From contig JAIMBD010000009.1 in NCBI GenBank assembly GCA_023511625.1, positions 1 to 64,000 of the forward strand: 64,000 nucleotides of DNA. The letters run 5' to 3'. The translations under genes were made by a program, and so were the position numbers. Under the pieces are notes generated by a model. It was not told the origin of the DNA, did no database searches, and saw nothing but the letters and a program-made list of their open reading frames with translations. Below are positions 53,018-61,619 of the stretch, in pieces; positions within the stretch are counted from its first letter, which is position 1, and the number at the start of each line of letters is the position of its first letter. The stretch is from Bacillota bacterium (GTDB lineage Bacteria; Bacillota; Sulfobacillia; Sulfobacillales; Sulfobacillaceae).

Positions 53018-54222
53018 TTGTCGACATCTCCCAACATGATGTCGATGCTCCCGATGGTGGTGATGACGTCGGCCACCAACCCGTCCCGACACATCAGAGG
53101 CATCGTCTGCAGGTTGTAGAACGACGGCGTGCGCGCGCGCCACCGATAGGGGCGCGGCCCTCCGTCTGACACCAGGTAGTACCCCATCTCCCCCCGCGGA
53201 CCTTCGACGGCTTGGTAAACCTCCCCGGCCGGTACCGAGAACCCTTCCGTGACCAGCTTGAACTGGTGGATGAGCGCCTCCATGTTGCCGTAGATCTCGT
53301 CCCGCGGCGGTAGCGCCACCTTGCGATCGCTGGTGGTGTACGGCCCATGCGGCGTGATCTTCTCCAGCGCCTGCTCCATGATCTTGTGGCTCTCGTACAT
53401 CTCGTCGATCCGGACCCAAAACCGCGCCCACGCATCGCCTTCGGTGCGGGTGGGGACGTTAAACTCGAATTCCTCGTAACTGCTGTAGGGGTCGTCCTTG
53501 CGCAGGTCGAGCGGCACGCCGGTGGCGCGCAGGATGGGCCCCGTCACCGAATATGCGTAACACTCCTCGCGGCTGATGACCGCCACCCCTTTCAGGCGCT
53601 CGATGATCAAGGGGTTGTCCTGAACCAGGTTGAGGTACATCTTCATCCAGCGCGGGAAGTCCTTGAGAAACTCGCGCACCTTGTCGTGAAACCCGTCGGG
53701 TAGGTCGTAGGCCAGGCCCCCGACGCGGAAGTAGCTCGGGTTCATGCGCACGCCGGTGGTGGCCTCGATGATGTCGAGCAACACCTCGCGCTCCCGCATG
53801 GTGTAGAAAAACAGGCTCATGGCGCCGAGGTCCATCACGTGAGTGCCGAGCCACACCAAGTGGCTGGCGATGCGGGTCAGCTCCGCGAACAATACCCGGA
53901 TGTACTGCGCCCGTTTGGGCACCTCCAGGTTCATCAGCTTCTCGACCGCCAGGACATATGCCAGGTTGTTGCTCATGGGCGAGAGGTAGTCCAAGCGATC
54001 GGTCACGGTGTTGGCCTGCTGCCAAGTCAGACTCTCTGCCGTCTTCTCGAACCCGGTGTGCAGGTACCCGATGATGGGCTCGGCGTTGACCACCCGTTCC
54101 CCGTCGAGCTCTAAGCGCACCCGCAACACTCCATGGGTGCTGGGATGCTGCGGGCCGAGGTTGATGACCATGGTTTCTTCCTGGAGTTCCCCCGCCCGAT
54201 CGCGGAATTTCTCCGTCGCCAT
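53014..54222 (-). CDS. nuoD: NADH-quinone oxidoreductase subunit D
   Basis: 49-kDa-type subunit forming the quinone site, 402 residues. The GPQHPSTHGVLR loop with the quinone-headgroup histidine, YLHTGFEK, the MSNNLAYVLAVEKL helix and a C-terminal IGSIDIMLGDVDK are the standard signatures. It is separate from nuoC (13-bp gap), not fused. Confidence 0.96.
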   Translation of the reverse strand: MATEKFRDRAGELQEETMVINLGPQHPSTHGVLRVRLELDGERVVNAEPIIGYLHTGFEKTAESLTWQQANTVTDRLDYLSPMSNNLAYVLAVEKLMNLEVPKRAQYIRVLFAELTRIASHLVWLGTHVMDLGAMSLFFYTMREREVLLDIIEATTGVRMNPSYFRVGGLAYDLPDGFHDKVREFLKDFPRWMKMYLNLVQDNPLIIERLKGVAVISREECYAYSVTGPILRATGVPLDLRKDDPYSSYEEFEFNVPTRTEGDAWARFWVRIDEMYESHKIMEQALEKITPHGPYTTSDRKVALPPRDEIYGNMEALIHQFKLVTEGFSVPAGEVYQAVEGPRGEMGYYLVSDGGPRPYRWRARTPSFYNLQTMPLMCRDGLVADVITTIGSIDIMLGDVDK

Positions 54223-54235
54223 CTCGCACCTCCGG

Positions 54236-54694
54236 CTAATCGATGCGGGGACCGCGCAGCGGATAATCCTTGCGCAAAGGATGCCCCTCCCAATCGTCGG
54301 GCATGTAGATCCGCGTCAGGTGGGGATGTCCCTCGAAGCGAATGCCGAAGAGGTCGTAGGCCTCCCGCTCCGGCCAATCGGCCCCCGGCCAAACCTCGGT
54401 GACGCTCGGCACCGCCTCGTCTTCGTCCACCCGGCACTTGACCCTAAGGCGCGCCCGCGTGTCGGGATTCAAGAGATGATAGACCACCTCGAAGCGAGGG
54501 CGCTCGGGGAGGTAGTCGACGCCAGCCACATCGATCAGGAGTCGATACCCTTCCTCGTCGTGCAGGTACCGAGCCACGGCCAACAGCACCGATTTGGGCA
54601 CGCGCACCGTCGGCTGGTCAACCGCCGGCATCGGCTCGACGGCCTCTGGATGGCGCGCCTTCAGCCGCTCGACCACCCCCGCGTCCCCGATCAT
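54236..54694 (-). CDS. nuoC: NADH-quinone oxidoreductase subunit C
   Basis: 30-kDa-type peripheral subunit of 152 residues with the diagnostic [18 protein letters not shown] and [13 protein letters not shown] motifs. The ATG overlaps the nuoB stop by 4 bases. Confidence 0.95.
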   Translation of the reverse strand: MIGDAGVVERLKARHPEAVEPMPAVDQPTVRVPKSVLLAVARYLHDEEGYRLLIDVAGVDYLPERPRFEVVYHLLNPDTRARLRVKCRVDEDEAVPSVTEVWPGADWPEREAYDLFGIRFEGHPHLTRIYMPDDWEGHPLRKDYPLRGPRID

Positions 54695-55218
54695 GCCCCT
54701 CGGGCCTCCCGCTTGATCTGAGCCTCTAGCTCCTTGTATTTAGGCGGCAGCCCCTGGGCGATCTTCTCCTGCAGTTTGAGGATCCCGTACATCAACGCTT
54801 CCGGGTTGGGCGGGCATCCGGGGATATAGACGTCCACCGGCACCACGTGGTCGACCCCTTGAATGATGGCGTAGTTGTCAAACACGCCCCCTGACGACGC
54901 GCACGCCCCCATGGAGATGACCCATTTCGGTTCCGGCATCTGCTCCCAGATGGTGCGCAGGACGGGCGCCATCTTTTGGGTGACGCGCCCCGCCACAATC
55001 ATCAGGTCCGCCTGGCGCGGCGAGGCACGGAACACCTCAGATCCAAAACGGGCCAAGTCGTAGCGCGAGTTGGTCACGCTCATCATCTCGATGGCGCAAC
55101 ACGCCAACCCGAACGTGGCCGGCCACAGCGACGACTTCTGCGCCCAGCGGGCCATCTTTTCTACTGTGGTCAGGAGGATGGACCGCTCTACCTCCCTTTG
55201 ATCGGTGCTCAATGCCAC
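54691..55218 (-). CDS. nuoB: NADH-quinone oxidoreductase subunit B
   Basis: Holds the terminal cluster N2 next to the quinone site. The 175 residues contain the adjacent-cysteine motif [19 protein letters not shown] and [13 protein letters not shown] 55218 is chosen because a GGGGGG run lies six bases upstream; it overlaps the end of nuoA by 10 bases. Frame starts further upstream would run deep into nuoA. Confidence 0.94.
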   Translation of the reverse strand: MALSTDQREVERSILLTTVEKMARWAQKSSLWPATFGLACCAIEMMSVTNSRYDLARFGSEVFRASPRQADLMIVAGRVTQKMAPVLRTIWEQMPEPKWVISMGACASSGGVFDNYAIIQGVDHVVPVDVYIPGCPPNPEALMYGILKLQEKIAQGLPPKYKELEAQIKREARGA

Positions 55219-55562
55219 TGAAATCCCCCCCGTTTCCACAGGTAGCCGAAGGTCACCGCCACCACTGCCAAAAAGGGCAAGGCGTGCCAAAACCCGCTCC
55301 GCCCGAGATCGCGGAGGCTGGTGGCCCACGGGTACAAGGCCATCACCGCCACGTCGAAGATCATGAACAACATCGCCACCCGGTAAAACCGGACCGAAAA
55401 ATACCGCACGGGCGCTTCGGGCACGATGCCAGACTCGTAGGTCTCCCGTTTGAGGCCCCCGGGCGCGCGCGGCCCCAAGCGCTCCGAGGCGAAGGACATC
55501 GACAGGGCCACCAAGAGGGCCACCACCAAATAGACCAACAGCGCCTGATACTCCCCGATCAC
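55209..55562 (-). CDS. nuoA: NADH-quinone oxidoreductase subunit A
   Basis: Three-helix membrane subunit of 117 residues with the [30 protein letters not shown] region that forms the cytoplasmic loop and second helix. The GTG start has GGAGGGGG about seven bases upstream. It is the first nuo subunit gene; a small membrane-protein gene lies 136 bp upstream on the same strand. Confidence 0.95.
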   Translation of the reverse strand: MIGEYQALLVYLVVALLVALSMSFASERLGPRAPGGLKRETYESGIVPEAPVRYFSVRFYRVAMLFMIFDVAVMALYPWATSLRDLGRSGFWHALPFLAVVAVTFGYLWKRGGFQWH

Positions 55563-55598
55563 GCCCGCACCCCCTCCATCGCCATCAGCCGCAGGAAC

Positions 55599-55616
55599 TT
55601 GTTCGCCCTTTCACAT
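55599..55616 (-). promoter_or_regulatory. Rex-operator-like sequence in the nuoA leader
   Basis: The 18-bp sequence TTGTTCG-CCCT-TTCACAT matches the Rex consensus TTGTGAA-n4-TTCACAA at 10 of 14 arm positions, with one half nearly perfect. It lies between the TACAAT −10 box (55653–55658) and the nuoA start, where a bound repressor would block transcription. rex is encoded in the same window. Confidence 0.4.
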
Positions 55617-55652
55617 TACCTTCCGCAACCCAGCTTCTGCTGTTTCACGCCT

Positions 55653-55658
55653 ATTGTA
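55653..55658 (-). promoter_or_regulatory. −10 element upstream of nuoA
   Basis: TACAAT on the minus strand (5/6), about 90 bases before the nuoA start. No clear −35 box is seen; GATTTC-type sequence lies at that distance. Confidence 0.4.
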
Positions 55659-55698
55659 TCCCAATGACTGGCGAAATCCTAGTCGGGGGACGGCCGCG

Positions 55699-55818
55699 TT
55701 ACAACGGCCGCTCGTGGGCATCCTCGCCGCCTTCTGGCTTAAGCCCGCGACTGACTAGCCAGGCCAAAAGAGCCGGCACCACCAGAAACCCGAAGAACAG
55801 GGTGACTGCCAGCGCCAC
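55699..55818 (-). CDS. 39-residue single-span membrane protein at the head of the nuo operon
   Basis: A very short frame from GTG 55818, with AAAGGAGGG suitably upstream, encodes a hydrophobic helix (about residues 2–22, ALAVTLFFGFLVVPALLAWL) followed by a charged tail rich in Glu, Arg and Lys. I do not recognise the family. The strong ribosome-binding site, the TTGCAG-17-TAGGAT promoter candidate upstream and the nuo genes 136 bp downstream argue that it is real and perhaps a small accessory or assembly factor. A CGGCCG…CGGCCG hairpin spans its end. Confidence 0.5.
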   Translation of the reverse strand: MALAVTLFFGFLVVPALLAWLVSRGLKPEGGEDAHERPL

Positions 55819-55867
55819 TGTCGCCTCCCTCCTTTCGCTTCCCTGCCCGTGGGCGACCTCGCCCATC

Positions 55868-55896
55868 ATCCTACCCCAGCCGTGTGGCCCCTGCAA
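55868..55896 (-). promoter_or_regulatory. Candidate promoter of the small membrane gene
   Basis: TTGCAG (55891–55896) and TAGGAT (55868–55873) on the minus strand are 17 bp apart, 50 bases before the GTG at 55818. It is divergent to and close to the plus-strand promoter at 55908. Confidence 0.4.
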
Positions 55897-55907
55897 CCGC
55901 CCGCCCC

Positions 55908-55936
55908 TTGGCCCCGGGACGCGCCTTCGGTATCAT
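55908..55936 (+). promoter_or_regulatory. Promoter of the unknown gene at 56009
   Basis: TTGGCC (55908–55913) and TATCAT (55931–55936) are exactly 17 bp apart, 4/6 and 5/6 to consensus, 72 bases before the ATG. Confidence 0.55.
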
Positions 55937-56008
55937 GGACGGCGTAGGCACCGAAGCCGACTCTGGGACTCTCACGCAATCAAGACCCCAGAGCGAGGGA
56001 GGCAGACG

Positions 56009-56728
56009 ATGGCCCCGACCGTCAAAATGCGCGTGACCGCCAGTGCCACCTTGGCCCAAGCCGCCCCCGGCGCCGCCCGCAATTACGACGTGGCCGGCGC
56101 AATGAACCGCTGGGGATGGGTGGTGCACGGCAACCCTCCGCCCTCCGGCGCCGACGACCTGCCCCTGCAGTGGCTGGTGACCACCCTCGACCACGCCCTC
56201 CGCCGCTATGTGACCGAAGGCGCCTCGGCGCCGCTCCGGATGTTGTTGCCCGAACTGTTGATTCACGTGTCTCGCCAATACCGCCAGATTTGGGGCCAGC
56301 GGTCGGTGTCTCCGGTAGCCAGCTTGGCCGTGGTCCGGGTCGAGGACGACCAAGTCGAGTACGGCGTGTTCGGGGAATGCTTCATCCTGGTCGAAGACGG
56401 GGTGTCCGGCAAGGAGTACCGGTTGGCCCCCACCGACACCACCCGCATCGCCGCCGACCAACGCCATCCGTTGTGGTTTTCTGCTTCGCGCGGCATCCTG
56501 CGTCCCAAAAGCCACGCCTTGTCTGTGATCTTGGCCTCGCTGGGCTTGGAGGCGGTTTGGTCGGCGACCCATGGCCCCGCCACTCCCCATGCCGTCCTGG
56601 CCGCCGTGCGCGCGGAGGGCCTGCACCCTTTGGTGGCGCGCCTCGTGTCCCGTTTCCCGGACCCAGAGCGCCGCCCAGCCGTCGCTTGCACCTACCTTAG
56701 GGTGGATCCGATTCCGACCCCCTGGTGA
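56009..56728 (+). CDS. Conserved-looking protein of unknown function
   Basis: A 239-residue soluble protein with no recognised domain. A central stretch (SVSPVASLAVVRVEDDQVEYGVFGECFILVEDG split over about residues 98–131) is faintly like the strand pair GDCR… of PP2C-type phosphatases, but the metal aspartates are not evident, so that link is weak. GAGGGAGG precedes the ATG 56009 and a good promoter lies upstream, so it is expressed on its own. Its 3' end overlaps the convergent whiA by 32 bases. Confidence 0.6.
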   Translation: MAPTVKMRVTASATLAQAAPGAARNYDVAGAMNRWGWVVHGNPPPSGADDLPLQWLVTTLDHALRRYVTEGASAPLRMLLPELLIHVSRQYRQIWGQRSVSPVASLAVVRVEDDQVEYGVFGECFILVEDGVSGKEYRLAPTDTTRIAADQRHPLWFSASRGILRPKSHALSVILASLGLEAVWSATHGPATPHAVLAAVRAEGLHPLVARLVSRFPDPERRPAVACTYLRVDPIPTPW

Positions 56729-57593
56729 TGGTGCCGACGGACGGCTGCCCGGAGTCCAACGCCCGCCGCAGCGCCTGCCGCATGCGGTGGTTGACGGCCG
56801 ACTTGGAACGCGGCGGGTCCAAGGCCAGCCCGATTTCCCGCAGCGACCAGTCGGGGTGTTGAATGCGCAAGGTCGCCACGGCCCGCACCCCCTCCGGCAG
56901 TTCCTCCCACTCTGGGCTTTCTCGCAAGCGTTGGAGCAGGTTGGCCTGATCCAACCCCGAGACCACGGCCCGGTGGAGATTGGCCGTCTCCGAGTTGACC
57001 AAGCGGTTGATGCGGTTGCGCATGGCCCGGAGCGCCTCGAGGTTCTCGAGCTTCAACACCGCCTCATGGGCACCCACCACAGTAAGGAACCGAATGATGG
57101 CGCGGCGACCCTTCAAATACAGGGCATAGCCGCCGCGGCGCGGCACCCACTTCCCCCGGATGCGCCATCGCGCCAAAACCGCCGCCAGCACCCGGCCCTC
57201 GTCGGCATTGGGGACCCACACCTCGAGATGGGAGCTGCGGTCGGGATCGGTCAGACTCCCGTGCGCTAAAAAGGCCCCCAGCAAAAACCCGTGAGGACAA
57301 GCTTCCGCTGCGCGCAGCGGGTCAAGCGGCGGCAGGTGCCGCCCTACGATCCGAAACGGCAGGCGACGCCGGCGATCGATGTCGAGACGGGGCTCCATCC
57401 CCAAGGCCCGCATCAGGCGATAGGCCCGGCGCGCCACCGCAGCGGAAGCCACGGCCAGCGACGGCGCCTGGGCTCGTCCCGCCAGCCACTGCCCCTTCAT
57501 CCCCCACCACTCCGCCGCCAGGCAGGCGCAGTCGGTCGGCAGCGGCTGCTGACTCAATCGGGCCCGCACTTGGCGCGCATAACTCCAATTCAT
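56697..57593 (-). CDS. whiA: WhiA sporulation/cell-division regulator
   Basis: DNA-binding protein of 298 residues. The N-terminal half is a degenerate LAGLIDADG-homing-endonuclease-like fold (GFLLGAFLAHGSLTDPDRSSHLEV) and the C-terminal half a helix-turn-helix (HPDWSLREIGLALDPPRSKSAVNHRM). The motif RINRLVNSETANL is diagnostic. ATG 57593 overlaps the yvcK stop (ATGA). It closes the conserved rapZ–yvcK–whiA run. Confidence 0.94.
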   Translation of the reverse strand: MNWSYARQVRARLSQQPLPTDCACLAAEWWGMKGQWLAGRAQAPSLAVASAAVARRAYRLMRALGMEPRLDIDRRRRLPFRIVGRHLPPLDPLRAAEACPHGFLLGAFLAHGSLTDPDRSSHLEVWVPNADEGRVLAAVLARWRIRGKWVPRRGGYALYLKGRRAIIRFLTVVGAHEAVLKLENLEALRAMRNRINRLVNSETANLHRAVVSGLDQANLLQRLRESPEWEELPEGVRAVATLRIQHPDWSLREIGLALDPPRSKSAVNHRMRQALRRALDSGQPSVGTITRGSESDPP

Positions 57594-58846
57594 CGGCGGC
57601 CTCGCTCTCTGAGCCGGCTCTCGAGCCACCACCCGTCCAGCCGGTGCCCCTCCGCCCAATGTGGCCGAAACCGCACCAGCACCTGCAACAAGGTGCGAGC
57701 CAACCGGTCCGGATCATGGCGCACCACCCCGTCCACCCGCGCCAAGTCGGCGGCGATGAGGGCAGGGCGCCGGGGAAAGTTGCCGGCCCAAGCCACCGGT
57801 TCTGCCCCCTCCTGGCGGTACCGCTCCAGCACCGCCGGGGGCAAGGGCGTGCGGTGCACCAGCACCACATCGACCACCGGCTGCCCCACGTGTTCCTCCA
57901 CGGCCCGCACGTGGTCCCATACGGAGTATCCGGCCGTCTCCCCCGGCTGGGTCATGAGGTTGGCGACCAAGACCCGCAAGGCGCGACTTTGGGCGATGGC
58001 CTCGCCGATCGGCCGCACCAACAGGTTGGGAATGACGGAAGTATAGAGGCTCCCTGGCCCCAACACGATGAGGTCGGCCTCGCGGATGGCCGCCACCGCT
58101 TCGGCCAGCGGCGTGGCGTCTTCCGGTTCTAGCCACACCCGTTCGATTGGAGCTGGAGCCCGCCCGATCTCGCTCTCCCCGCGCAGAAGGCGGCCGTCGA
58201 CTAATCGGGCCACCAGCTCCACCCGCTCTAGCGTGGCCGGCAACACCTTGCCTCGCACAGCCAAGACCCGACTCGACTCCTTAAGTCCAGTGACGAAGTC
58301 GCCCGTGGTCTGTTCCATCGCTGCCAGGAAGAGGTTGCCGAACGAGTGGCCAGCCAACGCCCCGCTCTCAAACCGGTACTGAAACAACTCCGCCATCAAG
58401 GGCTCGGTATCGGCCAGGGCCACCATGCAGTTGCGCAAGTCGCCCGGCGGCAGCATCCCAAGGTCGTCCCGCAGACGTCCCGAACTGCCTCCGTCGTCGG
58501 CTACCGTCACGATGGCGGTAAGGTTGGCGGTATACTCCTTCAGTCCGCGCAACACCACTGGCATGCCGGTCCCACCGCCCAACGCCACCACCTTGGGCCC
58601 TCGCATCAAGGAGCGGCGCGACACGATCCACCCGGCCCACGGACCGGCCCCCACCCCCTCTGCCAGGGACCGCCACAATCCCCATGCCCCACCTGCCACC
58701 ACCGCAAGACTAGTCGCGGCCAAGAGGAGGACCGGTGGGCGCCACCGGAAGGCCAGGACGGCAGCGGCTCCAATCCCCATCCACCCTGCGGCCACCAGCG
58801 CCGCGTAGCGCTTCAACCGGAGGCCCGGGACCAGATACCGCCACAT
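57590..58846 (-). CDS. yvcK: YvcK/GlmR-type gluconeogenesis factor
   Basis: CofD-fold protein of 418 residues that binds UDP-sugars and tunes carbon flow to cell-wall precursors in relatives. It carries ALGGGTGMPVVLRGLK, TVADDGGSSGRLR, GDLRNCMVAL and GPGSLYTSVIPNLLV. Unlike Bacillus YvcK it has two N-terminal membrane helices (about residues 13–33 and 38–57), as in other high-GC Firmicutes. It sits 14 bp after rapZ and overlaps whiA by 4 bases. Confidence 0.92.
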   Translation of the reverse strand: MWRYLVPGLRLKRYAALVAAGWMGIGAAAVLAFRWRPPVLLLAATSLAVVAGGAWGLWRSLAEGVGAGPWAGWIVSRRSLMRGPKVVALGGGTGMPVVLRGLKEYTANLTAIVTVADDGGSSGRLRDDLGMLPPGDLRNCMVALADTEPLMAELFQYRFESGALAGHSFGNLFLAAMEQTTGDFVTGLKESSRVLAVRGKVLPATLERVELVARLVDGRLLRGESEIGRAPAPIERVWLEPEDATPLAEAVAAIREADLIVLGPGSLYTSVIPNLLVRPIGEAIAQSRALRVLVANLMTQPGETAGYSVWDHVRAVEEHVGQPVVDVVLVHRTPLPPAVLERYRQEGAEPVAWAGNFPRRPALIAADLARVDGVVRHDPDRLARTLLQVLVRFRPHWAEGHRLDGWWLESRLRERGRR

Positions 58847-58860
58847 GCCGTCACCCCCTC

Positions 58861-59724
58861 CTACCGGTCGCCTTGGAGTTCGCGGTGTTCGACCTTCACC
58901 GTCCGGCCCCGCCCCTGCAAATGTTGAGCCAGGGCGTTGGCGAACACCACCGAGCGATGCTGCCCCCCTGTGCAGCCTACGGCCAGCGTGAATGAAGGTT
59001 TCCCTTCCTCCTGATAGAGCGGAATCAAAAAATCCAAGAGGGATTCGAACCGCGTCAGGGTCTCGCGGGCCACCGGCCAGCTAAAGAGCCATTCGCGCAC
59101 AGCCGGGTCGTTGCCGTCCTTCGGGCGGAGAGCAGCGATGTAGTGCGGATTGGGGAGGAAGCGCACGTCCAGTACCATGTCTGCATCTTTGGGCAAGCCG
59201 TGCTTGAACCCGAAGGAAACCAGGCGGACCGTCAGCGACTCCGCCGCGGGATCGAGCCGAAAGATTTCCGCCAACCGGTGGCGCAGCTGCATCGGGGTCA
59301 ACTCGGAGGTGTTCACCACCACGTCGGCCCGACCTCTTAGGGCCTCCAACGCCTGGCGTTCGACGCGGATGGCTTCGATCAAGTTGTATTGCGTCTCCAG
59401 GGGATGGCGTCGGCGCGTCTCCTGATAGCGCCGGATCTGGACCTCCTCGTCGGCTTCGAGAAACAGGATCTGGTAGTGTACCCCTTCGGCGTCTAATTCG
59501 TCCAGAAAAGCCTCCAGTTCCCGAAAGAAGATCCCGCCCCGCACGTCCAAGACCAACGCCGCCCCCTTGACCTCAGGGCTTTTCTGGATCAGCTCGAAAA
59601 ACTTGGGAATCAAGGAGGGCGGCAAGTTGTCGACGCAGAAGTAGCCGAGGTCTTCGAACGCCCGCATCGCCTGCGAGCGTCCGGCTCCGGACAGCCCGGT
59701 GATGATGACCAAGCGCGCCGCCAC
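58861..59724 (-). CDS. rapZ: RapZ/YvcJ nucleotide-binding protein
   Basis: P-loop ATP/GTPase of 287 residues with the Walker A ITGLSGAGRSQA, DNLPPSLIPKF, and the C-terminal domain motifs SFGFKHGLPKDADMVLDVRFLPNPHY (split) and GCTGGQHRSV. In enterobacteria it controls GlmS levels; in Bacillota its role is less clear. GTG 59724 is chosen behind GGGAGGGG; upstream open frame is noise. Confidence 0.94.
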   Translation of the reverse strand: MAARLVIITGLSGAGRSQAMRAFEDLGYFCVDNLPPSLIPKFFELIQKSPEVKGAALVLDVRGGIFFRELEAFLDELDAEGVHYQILFLEADEEVQIRRYQETRRRHPLETQYNLIEAIRVERQALEALRGRADVVVNTSELTPMQLRHRLAEIFRLDPAAESLTVRLVSFGFKHGLPKDADMVLDVRFLPNPHYIAALRPKDGNDPAVREWLFSWPVARETLTRFESLLDFLIPLYQEEGKPSFTLAVGCTGGQHRSVVFANALAQHLQGRGRTVKVEHRELQGDR

Positions 59725-59749
59725 AAAAGCCCCTCCCTTGTATGGCCCT

Positions 59750-59926
59750 TCACCGCCCCGGCCAGACGCCGCTCCAGGGGCTGCGCCAAAAGACGTAGGC
59801 CGCCGTAGCGGCCAAGGCCACGGCAAACGCCAAGCCAAACCCGCGCTCGGCGCGCACCTCGCGCCGGCGTCGAGCCCGTTCGACACGGCTTGGCACCTCG
59901 GGCGGCGTGCGGGAGACGTCAGCCAT
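59750..59926 (-). CDS. Small single-span membrane protein
   Basis: A 58-residue frame with a highly basic N-terminal half (RVERARRRREVRAER) and one hydrophobic segment near residues 32–48 (GFGLAFAVALAATAAYVFW). ATG 59926 lies behind GGAAGGGG and overlaps the pxpC stop by 8 bases, so it is translationally tied to the pxp genes; rapZ follows 25 bp later. The family is unknown to me. Confidence 0.5.
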   Translation of the reverse strand: MADVSRTPPEVPSRVERARRRREVRAERGFGLAFAVALAATAAYVFWRSPWSGVWPGR

Positions 59927-60926
59927 CCCCATCCCCTTCCTTCCTGGTGTCGATTGCGCCGGCGGCGTGACTCCCCATTCGACAGCCATCGCCGATTTCC
60001 CTCTGCGCCCGCCTCCGGACCGCTGCCACCAGGGCCTGACGCGCTCGACGTTCCGCGGCCATCGCCGCCTGGTCGGCGATGAGGTCGAGCCAAAACACCG
60101 CTCCCGGCTGCAGTTCGGCCAAGAGCCCGAAGTCGAGCGGATCGACCACGAACGGCATCGGGTAGCCCCCCGTCGTCTGCCGTTCCGGCCCAAGGATCAG
60201 GTAGTTGCCGGCGGCATCGACCTCGATCACGCCCGGCACGGTGGGGCGGGACGACATCGACCACGGCCGGCGGTACAGCGGCGCCCCCGCAGCGGCGACG
60301 CCCATACGACTCCAACGCCGCACCGTCAAGGGCTTCGTCAGCACCTGGGCCAAAGCCTCCCCCATCTTGGCGTAGTCGGGCCCCGGCCATACCCGAAGCC
60401 GCGCCGGCTGCGGATACGTCGGCCAATGGCGCCGCTCGAGGGCAGGCAACAGCGGCAGTACCCACCCAGGACGGGCCATCAGCACCACGGCCCCCCGACG
60501 GCGGGGGCGAAACCATCCGGCCTCGGTCATCGTCACCGCTTCCGACCGCGACCCGGCCCAGGGACGGGCCCACCATCCCCCGGCCACGGCCACGTAATAG
60601 TGCTGTCCAGGTCCGTCGCCGACCGCGATCGCCATCCCCGGTTCGAGATTCGTCGGGTGATAAAAGGCCAGGGGACGCCCGTCGACCCAAGCGGCGCGGG
60701 GCGGGCCGGCCAGGGTCACCGTCATTCCCATCCGCACCTGGGCGCAAAATCCCCCGCCCACGCCCTCCAACACGGCGGCCGAAGGCGGATTGCCCAACAG
60801 CGCATTGGCGAGCTCGGCCGCCCAAGGATCGAGGGCGCCGGCGGGGAAGACCCCACGGCCCTGCAGCCCCCATCGCCCTTGGTCCTGCACGCTTAACAGC
60901 CCGCGCACTTCAAGGAGTTCCAGCAT
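59919..60926 (-). CDS. pxpC: 5-oxoprolinase subunit C (KipA-like)
   Basis: Biotin-dependent-carboxyltransferase-like protein of 335 residues, subunit of the ATP-dependent PxpABC 5-oxoprolinase that opens pyroglutamate to glutamate. Motifs are LSVQDQGRWGLQGRGVFPAGALDPWAAELAN (N-terminus, split), SRSEAVTMTEAGWFRP and the LGPERQTTGGYPMPFVV run. It follows pxpB after 15 bp. The tail beyond residue 300 is Arg/Ala-rich. Confidence 0.9.
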   Translation of the reverse strand: MLELLEVRGLLSVQDQGRWGLQGRGVFPAGALDPWAAELANALLGNPPSAAVLEGVGGGFCAQVRMGMTVTLAGPPRAAWVDGRPLAFYHPTNLEPGMAIAVGDGPGQHYYVAVAGGWWARPWAGSRSEAVTMTEAGWFRPRRRGAVVLMARPGWVLPLLPALERRHWPTYPQPARLRVWPGPDYAKMGEALAQVLTKPLTVRRWSRMGVAAAGAPLYRRPWSMSSRPTVPGVIEVDAAGNYLILGPERQTTGGYPMPFVVDPLDFGLLAELQPGAVFWLDLIADQAAMAAERRARQALVAAVRRRAQREIGDGCRMGSHAAGAIDTRKEGDGDG

Positions 60927-60941
60927 CGGCCGCCTTCCGCC

Positions 60942-61619
60942 TCAGGCAGGCACCGGCCGCAGGCGCACGCGGTCTCCCGGCGCAAAGGCCACCCCGCGAG
61001 CTCCCCCGATCTCGGGCACCACCGGCACCAAGGCCCGCCCGATCCAGTGCCACCCCCCCGGGCTGGCCACCGGGTAGATCGCCGTCATGCCCTCGGCGAT
61101 GGCCACGGCCCCTGCCGCAACGCGGGGACGGGCAGCCGGGCGACGGGGAAGGACCAGGCGGGGGTCGAGGTCCACCAGGTAGGCAAATCCAGGTAAGAAG
61201 CCCATCCACCCCACCCGGTACTCCCGCCCGGCGTGAATCTCCACCACCGCCTCCGGCGCAAGGCCGGTGGCCGCAGCCACCGCCGCCAGGTCAGGGCCGT
61301 CGTAGACCACGGGGATCTCCCACCGTCGCCCGCTCGGCTCCTCCTCGTCCGGTTGCGCGGCCCGCACCAGCCACTGTCCCATGTGGTGCGCCCAGCGTTC
61401 CCAGGCTTGGGGCGACCGTTCCGGGCCCACCATCGCCACCAGGGACGCCTGGCCCAACATCAGGTCGCGGACGCCCAAAGGCGGCGTTGCCTGCCACTGG
61501 CGCCACACGCGCCACAAAAGCCGCGTCAAAACCGGGCTCGGTGCCTCCCATTCCCAGAGCCACGCCTCCGGTCCATAGGCCAAGACCCGAGGAGGCCGGA
61601 TCCCCGGCCGCTCAGCCAC
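60942..61619 (-). CDS. pxpB: 5-oxoprolinase subunit B (KipI-like)
   Basis: KipI/AHS1-domain protein of about 225 residues, partner of PxpC. The signature VEIHAGREYRVGWMGFLPGFAYLVDLDP (split) and the cyclophilin-like core with ASPGGWHWIGRALVPV are present. GTG 61619 gives an 8-base overlap with pxpA; a longer frame from 61703 would overlap pxpA by 92 bases and is less likely, although the GTG has no clear ribosome site. Confidence 0.88.
   Translation of the reverse strand: MAERPGIRPPRVLAYGPEAWLWEWEAPSPVLTRLLWRVWRQWQATPPLGVRDLMLGQASLVAMVGPERSPQAWERWAHHMGQWLVRAAQPDEEEPSGRRWEIPVVYDGPDLAAVAAATGLAPEAVVEIHAGREYRVGWMGFLPGFAYLVDLDPRLVLPRRPAARPRVAAGAVAIAEGMTAIYPVASPGGWHWIGRALVPVVPEIGGARGVAFAPGDRVRLRPVPA

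Noticed and set aside
55691-55710. CGGCCG…CGGCCG repeat as a terminator of the small membrane gene
   Set aside because: It overlaps the coding end and lacks a T-tract on the minus strand; termination there would also cut it off from nuo.
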